A stretch of DNA of 27,624 nucleotides from an uncultured Clostridia bacterium (GTDB lineage: Bacteria; Bacillota; Clostridia; TANB77; CAG-508): the NCBI GenBank assembly GCA_934180065.1, contig CAKPRA010000026.1:1-27624 (forward strand). The letters run 5' to 3'. Shown here piece by piece: positions 15,807-23,849 of the stretch. Under the pieces are notes generated by a model. That model was not told the DNA's origin. It made no database searches and was given only the letters and a program-made list of their open reading frames with translations. Position numbers and translations under genes: made by a program. The stretch's first letter is position 1, and each line of letters starts with the position of its first letter.

Positions 15807-15975
15807 AGCCGGACATGTGAATATATATATTAAAATTCGTTCCTTGCTGGTCGCCCGTACAAAGTAGTGTGAGAATGGTAGAGCCCTCGTTTTGGTTTTG
15901 TGGTATTAGGACATTTTCTAAAAGCTCCCAAGCTGCGCGTCACTTCTTTTAATATATATATTCACATGTCCTACT
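15807..15975. repeat. Palindromic element, copy D (full)
   Basis: Full copy of 169 bases in the same orientation as C, ending CACATGTCCTACT. Its outer stem has C-G where copies A and E have T-A, changed on both arms. It lies between the divergent promoters of the ABC operon and ppaC. Confidence 0.8.
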
Positions 15976-16039
15976 CTACTAAATGATATTTATCTTTGAA
16001 TTATAACATGAAAGCACAATTTCGTTTTTATGTAAACTA

Positions 16040-16068
16040 TTGACTTTTCTGGGAAAAAATAGTATAAT
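16040..16068 (+). promoter_or_regulatory. Promoter of ppaC
   Basis: TTGACT (16040-16045) and TATAAT (16063-16068) with a 17-base spacer. The predicted start near 16075 leaves a short leader before AAAGGAGGA and the ATG at 16103. Confidence 0.8.
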
Positions 16069-16102
16069 TAATTTTGTTATTATTATTAAAGGAGGAATAC
16101 AA

Positions 16103-17029
16103 ATGAGTATAAATAAAACTTTAGTATTTGGACATAAAAATCCGGACACAGACTCAATAATGTCATCATTAGTAATGGCAAATTTAGAAAATCAATTAGG
16201 AAATGAGGCTAAGGCAGTTCGTCTTGGTAATATAAATAAAGAAACTGAATATGTAATTAATTATTTAGGAATTGAAGCACCTGAATTTATATCAGATATT
16301 GAAGATGGTCAAAATATTATATTAGTAGATCATAATGAAGCAACTCAAAGTGCTGATAATTTAACAAATGCTAATATTCAAAAAGTTATTGACCATCACA
16401 CAATGAATTTCGTAGCTCCATATCAACTATATTATAGAGCTGAACCAGTTGGTTGTACAGCAACTGTATTATATAAAATGTATAAAGAATATGATGTAGC
16501 TATAACAAAAAATATTGCTACAATGATGTTAAGTGCTATAATATCTGACACATTATTATTCAAATCACCAACTTGTACACCAGAAGATAAAATGATAGCT
16601 GAAAAATTAGCAAAAATAGCAGAAGTTGATTGTGGAATATATGGTACTGACTTATTAAAAGCTGGAACTGATTTAAGTGACTATACACCAGAGCAAGTAA
16701 TTAATATTGATAGTAAATTATTTGAAAAAGGTGGAAAGAAATTCAAAATAGCTCAAATTAACACAGCTGATATTGATAGTGTATTTAAAAATAAAGTATA
16801 TTTTGAAACAGCTATAAATAATGAAATTAAAAAAGATAACTTAGATTTATATGTTTTTGCTGCAACAGATATATTAAATTCAAATTCAAAAATCATATCA
16901 CTTGGAAATGACTCAGGAATTGTTGAAAAAGCTTATGGAGTTACTTTAGATGATAATACAGCATTATTAGAAAACGTAGTTTCAAGAAAAAAACAAATGC
17001 TTCCTAAAATATTAGAAAACTTAGATTAA
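16103..17029 (+). CDS. ppaC: Manganese-dependent inorganic pyrophosphatase (family II)
   Basis: Hydrolyses pyrophosphate to phosphate in the cytoplasm, pulling biosynthetic reactions forward. The 308 residues match the usual 305-310 of the family. DHH-superfamily motifs are GHKNPDTDS (10-18, with H11, D15 and D17 as Mn ligands), VDH (75-77) and DHH (97-99). The C-terminal SRKKQ motif for substrate binding is present near residue 297. No CBS domains are inserted, so this is the unregulated form. The start at 16103 follows AAAGGAGGA; an upstream TTG frame would begin inside the promoter's -35. Confidence 0.97.
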   Translation: MSINKTLVFGHKNPDTDSIMSSLVMANLENQLGNEAKAVRLGNINKETEYVINYLGIEAPEFISDIEDGQNIILVDHNEATQSADNLTNANIQKVIDHHTMNFVAPYQLYYRAEPVGCTATVLYKMYKEYDVAITKNIATMMLSAIISDTLLFKSPTCTPEDKMIAEKLAKIAEVDCGIYGTDLLKAGTDLSDYTPEQVINIDSKLFEKGGKKFKIAQINTADIDSVFKNKVYFETAINNEIKKDNLDLYVFAATDILNSNSKIISLGNDSGIVEKAYGVTLDDNTALLENVVSRKKQMLPKILENLD

Positions 17030-17064
17030 TATTTTACAAGTAATTTTTAGAGCGAAATCTGATA

Positions 17065-17117
17065 AAAAAAAGACCAAAATTATTATATAAAAAGTTAAAT
17101 AATTTTGGTCTTTTTTT
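17065..17117. terminator. Bidirectional terminator between ppaC and the cca-type gene
   Basis: A 20-bp perfect inverted repeat (17065-17084 with 17098-17117) with GACC/GGTC in the stem, A-runs on the left and T-runs on the right. It can serve both converging genes. Confidence 0.9.
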
Positions 17118-17141
17118 ATTTTATATTTTTTTCCATTTTAA

Positions 17142-18401
17142 TTATTTTTCTATTTCACGCTCTAAATTTAAACTTTTTAAGTATTTGATTCTTTCTTCAT
17201 GAATTCGCTCTTTCAAATTTAATCCAGGTTTTAAATTTGGATATAAATTCATGACATATTTTCCATCAATTTTATTTATTATATCTTCGCCTAAATCTGC
17301 AAATTCAACTTTTCTTTTTTCTAAACCTCTGCAATTTTTATCAGACTCAACAACTATTTCAAGTCCTTTGAGTCCTAAATCTGTCTTTGATATTCTTTCT
17401 AAAAAGTCAATTTGTTTATTTGGTGTCATTCTATAAAAAATTCCGCCTTTCATATGTTCAGCAGCTGATGTAACACCACTTTTTATCCATGATTTTGGCA
17501 TTCTTAATCTTTTTCCAAATTTTTTCACTTCATCAACACCCTTAATGTCATGTCCATAGTGATGTGGATACTCTTCTTTTGGTGTAAGACCTTTTCCTAA
17601 ATCATGTACTAAAGCTGAAAATCTGATTTTTTCGTCCTTAGTTATTGAACATGCCATCTTAAATGCAAGCATTGTATGATTGTATGCATCCCCTTCTGGA
17701 TGATGATCAATTGGTTGAATTGCTCCAATTAACTTATATAGCTCTTCAAAATGAACCTCTAATATATTGGCTTTTTTTAATACTTCAAAAAATCTTACAG
17801 GATAATTTGAATTTATTGCTTTTCTAAATTCTTCAAAAACTCTTTCAGGTGACAAATATTTTAATTCTGATTTTAATTCTGAAATCATTTTAATTGTATT
17901 CTCATCAACATCGAAATTAAATTTACTTGCAAATCTAGCTGCTCTATATGCTCTTAATGGATCATCTTTAAAATTTGAAGAAGTTGCTTTTATAACACCA
18001 TTTTTAAAATCTGATATTCCATTAAAAGGATCTATTATTTCGCCTGTTAAGACATCTTCTGCTATAGAATTTATTGTTATATCTCTTCTAACTAAATCTT
18101 GCTCAATAGTAATATTACTATTTGAAGTAATTTTAAAATCAGTATGCTTTTTTCCTATTTTATATTCAGATCTTGCCATTGCAAATTCTCTTCCATCTAT
18201 ATCATATACAAAAAATGACTTTCCCCTCTTTATAGCATTTGGAAACAGCTCTTCAAACTTTCTAAAATCTAGACCCACAACACAATAATCTTCATCATTT
18301 TTCTCTAGATTAAATAGCTTATCCCTAACAGCACCACCTACTAAATAGAGCCTTCCACCATTTTCATTTATTTTATTTGCAATATTTTTTATATTCTCCA
18401 T
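17142..18401 (-). CDS. cca: tRNA nucleotidyltransferase with HD domain (CCA-adding type)
   Basis: Class II nucleotidyltransferase that adds or repairs the 3' CCA of tRNA, with a C-terminal phosphohydrolase domain. The 419 residues open with LVGGAVRD (20-27), then the metal-binding D-E-D (36-38), the RRD block (105-107) with DITINSIA, and the DPLRAYRAARF helix (147-157). The HD motif is ALVHDLGKG (263-271), preceded by H241-type histidines. This HD arrangement resembles the E. coli enzyme. Some clostridial relatives have only A-adding activity, so CCA versus A addition is not settled by sequence. GAAAGG lies upstream of the ATG. Confidence 0.9.
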   Translation of the reverse strand: MENIKNIANKINENGGRLYLVGGAVRDKLFNLEKNDEDYCVVGLDFRKFEELFPNAIKRGKSFFVYDIDGREFAMARSEYKIGKKHTDFKITSNSNITIEQDLVRRDITINSIAEDVLTGEIIDPFNGISDFKNGVIKATSSNFKDDPLRAYRAARFASKFNFDVDENTIKMISELKSELKYLSPERVFEEFRKAINSNYPVRFFEVLKKANILEVHFEELYKLIGAIQPIDHHPEGDAYNHTMLAFKMACSITKDEKIRFSALVHDLGKGLTPKEEYPHHYGHDIKGVDEVKKFGKRLRMPKSWIKSGVTSAAEHMKGGIFYRMTPNKQIDFLERISKTDLGLKGLEIVVESDKNCRGLEKRKVEFADLGEDIINKIDGKYVMNLYPNLKPGLNLKERIHEERIKYLKSLNLEREIEK

Positions 18402-18475
18402 GTTTTATAATAAAACCTTTCGTTAATTCATTTACCATTTATATGTTTCTTATAATATTTCAATTTTTATGTATA

Positions 18476-18895
18476 TTACTTATCTTTTACATTAAATATA
18501 GAATATGATGAATGATCTGTTGTTGTTTTATCTTTATTACAATAAAAATTAATTATATTTTTAGTTATTATAGTTGTAGATATAATAATTATTGCTGATA
18601 TTACAATGAAGCCAACAGTTTTAGCAATTGCTATTACACATAATCTTATTAATTTTGCAAATAAAAATAATGCTTTTTTTATAAAATTCCATATAACATT
18701 ACCTACATTACTTCTTTTATTAATATTATTTTTTTCTTTTATTCCTTTTAAAGCTAATTCTTTTTCTATAATAACTACAGGTAATAAATTGGCCTTATTA
18801 ACTATAACTGGTAATTTATTTTCCTCAAATTCTGTTACAACATTTTGATCTTGCACAATTTCTATACAGTTTCCCTTTACTACATTATTTTCCAT
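18476..18895 (-). CDS. Small membrane protein of unknown function
   Basis: I do not recognise this 139-residue protein. Residues 1-60 are hydrophilic and mixed; 67-91 form an amphipathic or partly buried helix, and 92-117 a clear membrane segment (TVGFIVISAIIIISTTIIT). A short tail with KDKTTTDHSS follows. AAGGGGGTGG lies before the ATG, so it is probably a real gene. It lies 74 bases upstream of cca on the same strand, but nothing ties their functions. Confidence 0.6.
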   Translation of the reverse strand: MENNVVKGNCIEIVQDQNVVTEFEENKLPVIVNKANLLPVVIIEKELALKGIKEKNNINKRSNVGNVIWNFIKKALFLFAKLIRLCVIAIAKTVGFIVISAIIIISTTIITKNIINFYCNKDKTTTDHSSYSIFNVKDK

Positions 18896-19110
18896 TTACA
18901 AAATCCACCCCCTTATTATAATATATTTATTAGCTTTATAAATTTTAATGACTATATTTATATTATACTTCAAAAAAGCCCAAAAATAAATATGTTTTGG
19001 TAATTTTTTCGTATATTTAACAGCGCAAATCTACAATATAATTAATATTAGCTCTTTTTTCTACACAAATTTATATTTTATAGATGTCATGAAGTAACAT
19101 TTTTCTATTA

Positions 19111-19170
19111 TATAAAATAAAAGCAGATTTTTAATACTTTAATTTATAAAATCCGCTTTTATTTTATATA
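19111..19170 (-). terminator. Terminator of the polysaccharide deacetylase gene
   Basis: An inverted repeat with one mismatch pairs about 19111-19131 with 19148-19168, with AAAGCAGATTTT against AAAATCCGCTTT in the stem. A T-rich run follows on the minus strand. Confidence 0.7.
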
Positions 19171-19174
19171 TTTT

Positions 19175-20677
19175 TTAATTTTGTATCTTTTGTCTTACCA
19201 TTTCAGTATTAGTTGTTATTACTTCAAATTTGTATCCATTACTCAATCCATAATCAATAATTCCCGGCAAAGCTTCTAATGTTTTATTATTTCCGCTAAA
19301 GTCATGCATTAAAACAATATTATCTCTTCCTGGTTTTAACCCTTTTGTTACATTGTTATAAACCCCTTCTTTTGTTTTAACATCACCTGAATCTCCAGAT
19401 AAAACATTCCAATCATAATATTTAAATCCTTCGCTCAATATTTTTTCAGATACTTTAGACATTACTCCAACACAATATTTTTTACTTACAGTATTAGAGC
19501 TTCCTCCCGGAAATCTAACAAGCATAGTTTTAATTCCTGTTGATTTATATATTTTATCTTGTAATTTGATTATATTATTATAACAAGCTTCAACAGATGT
19601 GTAAATTTCTGAGTATTTGTGAGAATATCCATGTATACCAATTGCATGACCTTCATCTATCTCTCTTTTAACTAAATGCTCATTTGCTTCATTATAATTT
19701 AATATAAAAAATGTTGCATGAACGCCCTTTTCCTTTAAAACATCTAATATTTTAGGAGTTATTGTTGAACTTGGTCCATCATCAAATGTCAAATATATAA
19801 CTCCTGTTGCCACATTATCTCCAATGACAACACGTCTTGTTGATGTTGCAACATTTCCATTACTATCTGCTACAGTATATGTAATTTTGTAATCACCATC
19901 TACAGATGTATCAAAATTGTTTCCAGTAATTTTTATTTTATCAGAAAGATTACCATCTTTATTATCAGTTGCAGTTGCTCCTTGCTCTTCATATTTTGTA
20001 CCTTTTACCATACTGATAAAAGCATTTCCATTTAACTTTATTTCAGGCGGTGTTGTATCTGTTATATTAATATGCCTTACTTTCTCAGCTTTATTTCCTG
20101 AAGAATCTAAAATTTCGTAATGCAAATCATAATTTCCATTATCACCCTTTACCTCTGAAACTGTCACATTTTTTGTAATATCACCATCATAACCATCAAT
20201 GGCAGTATACCCAGGCTCTTCATATTTTTTTCCAAACTCCAAATTCAAATTCTCATCACCATTTAATGTTATCTCTGGAGATATCGTATCTTTAACTGTA
20301 ACACTTCTAGTATAGATATTATACCTACTTAAATATGGAACCTTATATGTTACTGTATATGTACCAATTTTTGATGTATTAACATTATTCTCAATAATTA
20401 CTTCATTGCTTATATTTCTTAACTTTGTGAATGCCATTATCCCTTTATCAGTATAATTAGTACCATATTCAATTTCAATATTTTTCTCACCATTTATCTT
20501 AACAATTGGAGCACTAGCAAATTGATTTATTAATATCGTAGCAATAACAACTATAAAAAAAATTAAAATTCCAATAATTATAGGAATTTTCTTGTTTTTT
20601 TTCGGAATATTAAGATTCTTATAATCAAATTCAATTGAAGAATCTTTAACCTCTTCTTTTTCCTTTATACCATTCAT
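19175..20677 (-). CDS. Membrane-anchored polysaccharide deacetylase with three Ig-like domains
   Basis: A cell-surface NodB-type deacetylase, probably acting on peptidoglycan or another N-acetylated glycan. The 500 residues comprise a cytoplasmic head, one membrane segment (31-52), three DUF5011-like Ig-type repeats (about 56-130, 133-207, 210-285) and the NodB domain (292-490). NodB motifs are TFDDGP (297-302), metal-binding HGYSH (349-353), RFPGG (388-392), DWNVLSGD (422-429) and LMHD with H458. All catalytic residues are present. The Ig repeats probably act as a stalk spanning the wall. AGAGGGG precedes the ATG. The glycan target is inference. Confidence 0.93.
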   Translation of the reverse strand: MNGIKEKEEVKDSSIEFDYKNLNIPKKNKKIPIIIGILIFFIVVIATILINQFASAPIVKINGEKNIEIEYGTNYTDKGIMAFTKLRNISNEVIIENNVNTSKIGTYTVTYKVPYLSRYNIYTRSVTVKDTISPEITLNGDENLNLEFGKKYEEPGYTAIDGYDGDITKNVTVSEVKGDNGNYDLHYEILDSSGNKAEKVRHINITDTTPPEIKLNGNAFISMVKGTKYEEQGATATDNKDGNLSDKIKITGNNFDTSVDGDYKITYTVADSNGNVATSTRRVVIGDNVATGVIYLTFDDGPSSTITPKILDVLKEKGVHATFFILNYNEANEHLVKREIDEGHAIGIHGYSHKYSEIYTSVEACYNNIIKLQDKIYKSTGIKTMLVRFPGGSSNTVSKKYCVGVMSKVSEKILSEGFKYYDWNVLSGDSGDVKTKEGVYNNVTKGLKPGRDNIVLMHDFSGNNKTLEALPGIIDYGLSNGYKFEVITTNTEMVRQKIQN

Positions 20678-20812
20678 TTTAAAAATCCCCTCTAAAACTA
20701 TTAATCCTATAAAACATTTTACAACTTTTTATACATTTATACAACATTTTTTTACAAAATATCATAAAAAAATGAGTTACTATTCATTTCCAAATACCAA
20801 TAAAATTAGCAA

Positions 20813-20983
20813 AGTAGGATATGTGGATATATATATTAAAAAGAAGTGCCGCGCAGTTTGGGAGCTTTTTCCTAAATCTATCATTAATCAAAATCAAAAC
20901 GAGGGCACTACCATTCTCACACTACTTTGTATGGGCGACCAGCAAGGCACTCATTTTTAATATATATATCCACATATCCGGCT
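20813..20983. repeat. Palindromic element, copy E (full)
   Basis: Full copy of 171 bases, same orientation as A. The stem GGATATGTGGATATATATAT is perfectly matched by its right end. Compared with A, the inner stem reads GTGCC/GGCAC instead of GTGAC/GTCAC, and the outer stem has GTGG/CCAC instead of GTGA/TCAC, changed on both arms. Confidence 0.8.
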
Positions 20984-20995
20984 CTATTATAGTTA

Positions 20996-21078
20996 TTTTA
21001 TATATATCCACATATCCGGGGCTCTATTATAGTTGTTTTATATATAAAAAATACGTGCTGTTTGGGAGCTTTTAGAGC
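20996..21078. repeat. Element fragments after copy E
   Basis: The right-end sequence ATATCCACATATCCGG plus CTCTATTATAGTT recurs about 39 bases on (20997-21034). It is followed at about 21051-21075 by a fragment of the left half (GTGCTGTTTGGGAGCTTTTA). This looks like a decayed or rearranged copy. Confidence 0.6.
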
Positions 21079-21110
21079 AAAAACAGTGACTATTTACAGT
21101 CACTGTTTTT
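21079..21110 (-). terminator. Terminator of ftsH
   Basis: Perfect 13-bp stem (21079-21091 with 21098-21110) around ATTTAC, with CAGTGACT in the stem. T-runs follow on both strands, starting 17 bases past the ftsH stop. Confidence 0.9.
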
Positions 21111-21126
21111 TAGCTAAACTTCAAAT

Positions 21127-22926
21127 TTATTCCTGGAAAAAACTTTCAAATTCTTCTGCAGAAATTATTTCTTTTTCCATTAATGCATTTGCAACAAGTT
21201 CCAATTTATCCATATGCTCAGAAACTAATCTTTGAGCCTGATAATATGCATTATCTACTAATGATTTTATTTCAGTTCCAATTGAGTCTTCAAATTTATC
21301 ACCCAATAATTCAATTTGATATGGATCCTTTTCAAGATTTATTGATATTGGACCAACTGTATCACTCATACCATAAACAGTTACCATATCTGTTGCAATT
21401 TTTGTTGCAACCTCAATATCATTACTTGCACCTGTTGATATATCATTTAAGGCTATCTTTTCTGCAGCTCTTCCTCCAAGTAAAGCAATTAATTTTTCAA
21501 GCATTTCTTGTTTTGAAACAAAAAACTTGTCCTCGTTTGTCTTATACATTGTATATCCACCAGCAACACCTCTAGGTATAATTGAAACCTCCTTAATATC
21601 TTTTTGAGTTTCCAAATATCTACTAACAATAGCGTGTCCTGCTTCATGGAAAGCTGTTAATTTTTTATCTTTTTCAGATACCACTCTACTATGTTTTTCT
21701 AATCCTACAGTAACTTTTTTTACAGCATCTTCTATGTCTTTATTTGTAATAGAGCTGTGTCTTTTTATTGTAGCAATTATAGCAGCTTCATTCAAGATGT
21801 TTGCAAGCTCTGCACCTGTAAATCCAGCTGTATCTTCAGCAATACTTCTTAAATCCACTGTTGGATCAATCTTTTTGTTTTTAGCATGAATTTTTAATAT
21901 TGCTTCTCTTCCATTTAAATCTGGTAAACCAATCATAATTTGTCTATCAAATCTACCTGGTCTTAATAAAGCTTTATCAAGCATTTCAGGTCTATTTGTT
22001 GCAGCTAAAACAATTATTGCCTCATCTGTATCAAAACCATCCATTTCAACCAACAATTGATTTAAAGTTTGGTTATTCTCGCTTTCAGCACCACTTGAAG
22101 AAGTTCTTCTTGAACCTATGGCATCAATTTCATCTATAAAAACTATACATGGAGCAATTTTTCTTGCCTTTTCAAATAATTTTCTAACTCTAGAAGCACC
22201 TAATCCTGCAAACATTTCTATAAATTCTGATCCACTCATAGAAATAAAAGGAACATTTGCTTCACCAGCAATAGCTTTTGCTATTAAAGTTTTACCTGTT
22301 CCCGGATTTCCACAAAGTAAAACACCTCTTGGAACTTTAGCTCCCATTTCTTGAAATTTTTTTGGTTTTTTTAAGAAATCTACTATTTCAATCATTTCTT
22401 GTTTTTCTTCATCTAATCCAGCAATATCTTTGAATGTTGTTTTTGTTTTCTGGGTTGTAGAATCATAAACTTTTCCTTTTTCACCCAACCCTTGCATTTG
22501 TATAATTACAATTAGGAAAACAATAAGTAGAATTGTTGGTAAGAATGCAATTAACTTTTCACCAATTGTAAGAAAAACATTGTTCTCTTTTTGCTCTAAT
22601 TTAATGTCTTTACCTTCTCTTATCTGATCTTGTATAAATTCTATAAAAGCCTCTGTTTCAGGAATTATAGCATCTCTTTCCTCTTCTTCGTTTTTCAATT
22701 TAACTTTTATATTATTGCTTTTTGTTTTCATTTCTACTTTTTCTACAGAGTTTTCTCTTATTTTAATTATTAAATCTGTATAAGCAAGTGTTTTTTCCTC
22801 TTTTTCTTTTGAAAATTGGTTATATTTTACTACTCCAAATATAATACCGGCAATTGCTAATATTATAACTATTGCTATAATTAAATATTTTTTATTATTG
22901 CCTTTTTTGTTTTCATTTGAATTCAT
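21127..22926 (-). CDS. ftsH: ATP-dependent zinc metalloprotease FtsH
   Basis: Membrane-bound AAA+ protease that removes damaged or regulatory membrane and cytoplasmic proteins as a hexamer. The 599 residues have two membrane segments (14-34 and about 126-144) around an extracytoplasmic domain, an AAA module with Walker A GNPGTGKT (206-213), Walker B VFIDEID (262-268) and the second region of homology (AATNRPEMLDKALLRPGRFD), then the HEAGH zinc motif (427-431). The pore loop reads MFAGLGAS where most FtsH have an aromatic-Val-Gly motif, a small oddity. The C-terminus is short and lacks the usual charged tail. GAAGGGAG precedes the ATG. The 74-base gap to the upstream DUF1189-like gene shows no clear promoter. 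Confidence 0.97.
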   Translation of the reverse strand: MNSNENKKGNNKKYLIIAIVIILAIAGIIFGVVKYNQFSKEKEEKTLAYTDLIIKIRENSVEKVEMKTKSNNIKVKLKNEEEERDAIIPETEAFIEFIQDQIREGKDIKLEQKENNVFLTIGEKLIAFLPTILLIVFLIVIIQMQGLGEKGKVYDSTTQKTKTTFKDIAGLDEEKQEMIEIVDFLKKPKKFQEMGAKVPRGVLLCGNPGTGKTLIAKAIAGEANVPFISMSGSEFIEMFAGLGASRVRKLFEKARKIAPCIVFIDEIDAIGSRRTSSSGAESENNQTLNQLLVEMDGFDTDEAIIVLAATNRPEMLDKALLRPGRFDRQIMIGLPDLNGREAILKIHAKNKKIDPTVDLRSIAEDTAGFTGAELANILNEAAIIATIKRHSSITNKDIEDAVKKVTVGLEKHSRVVSEKDKKLTAFHEAGHAIVSRYLETQKDIKEVSIIPRGVAGGYTMYKTNEDKFFVSKQEMLEKLIALLGGRAAEKIALNDISTGASNDIEVATKIATDMVTVYGMSDTVGPISINLEKDPYQIELLGDKFEDSIGTEIKSLVDNAYYQAQRLVSEHMDKLELVANALMEKEIISAEEFESFFQE

Positions 22927-23000
22927 TATTTATCTCCCTTCAACTAAGTTAAGATTGAAAAAATGGATAATTTTTTCTATCGTAATAATTAATTTTAAAT

Positions 23001-23774
23001 TTACTGTTTATCGGTATTTATAAGTATAACAGCTGTAATTTCATATATTGTTGCTATAGATGTATACATAGTAGCGAAGTATTTTATATTAAAAACGGTA
23101 AATACATTTATCAAATAATAAATCATTGCCAATACAACAGAAAGTGTTATCGCATGTATTGAAATATTAAAACAATTTTTAAATCCTATTTTATTTTTTC
23201 CAAAAATTTTAGATGTTATAAATCCAATTAATGCTATAATCAAAATATCAAATAATGTTGAAATTCCCAATATTATAAATGCCAATATTAATGACATTAC
23301 TATTAATAAAATACAATATTTTCTAAAACTTAAAACATCAATTATATCATTTTTATTTAAATTATTTTTTAATAAATTAGAATATTTAAAATTAAATTTA
23401 TAACCATTTATTTTAATATAAAAACTACTTTTTCCAATGGCTATATCAGCATTATAATTCTCAACATTTTCACTTGATGTATCTATAATTATATAATCAT
23501 TATAATATGAAATATACTCATCATTATTTATACTCATAAAACCATCTACATAATCAATATTAGTTATTTCTGATTGTATAAAATTTCTTGCATTTTCCAA
23601 ATTTTTATTAAAATTATGACATATTCCAATAGTTACTATTATCGAATATATCAATATTAAAACTGAAAAATATTTAAATCCACTTGAAATTTTTTCAGTT
23701 GAAATATCTTTATAATAATCAAAATTTTTTATACTTTTTATCATTTTATTGATAAATAAATCTTTGTTTTTCAA
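23001..23774 (-). CDS. DUF1189-like multi-pass membrane protein
   Basis: A 257-residue membrane protein. One membrane segment lies at about 33-54, then an extracytoplasmic domain (55-150) with short strand-rich blocks, and four or so segments in the C-terminal half (about 152-252). The opening layout and the domain between the first and second segments resemble DUF1189, a family of unknown function in Firmicutes. The start is a TTG, five to six bases after GAGGTG. It lies between the penicillin-binding protein and ftsH on the same strand, so a link to envelope upkeep is plausible but unproven. Confidence 0.7.
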   Translation of the reverse strand: MKNKDLFINKMIKSIKNFDYYKDISTEKISSGFKYFSVLILIYSIIVTIGICHNFNKNLENARNFIQSEITNIDYVDGFMSINNDEYISYYNDYIIIDTSSENVENYNADIAIGKSSFYIKINGYKFNFKYSNLLKNNLNKNDIIDVLSFRKYCILLIVMSLILAFIILGISTLFDILIIALIGFITSKIFGKNKIGFKNCFNISIHAITLSVVLAMIYYLINVFTVFNIKYFATMYTSIATIYEITAVILINTDKQ

Positions 23775-23810
23775 TTATTCACCTCATTTATAAAAGAATT
23801 TTTACTCAAT

Positions 23811-23840
23811 AGCACTGGGAAAAATATATAACCCAGTGCT
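23811..23840. other. Hairpin after the penicillin-binding protein gene
   Basis: Perfect 9-bp stem AGCACTGGG/CCCAGTGCT around a 12-base AT loop. It lies ten bases past the stop of the penicillin-binding protein gene. The T-rich flank is on the plus strand, so on the minus strand it is a weak terminator or a 3'-end processing structure. Confidence 0.5.
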
Positions 23841-23849
23841 TATTTTAAA

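Noticed and set aside
20772..21075. Plus-strand frames in the ftsH upstream gap
   Set aside because: They run through the palindromic element and its repeats, and have no ribosome site.
21183..21575. A 130-residue plus-strand frame opposite ftsH
   Set aside because: Its Leu- and Gln-rich composition is what antisense reading of this gene gives; no start signals.
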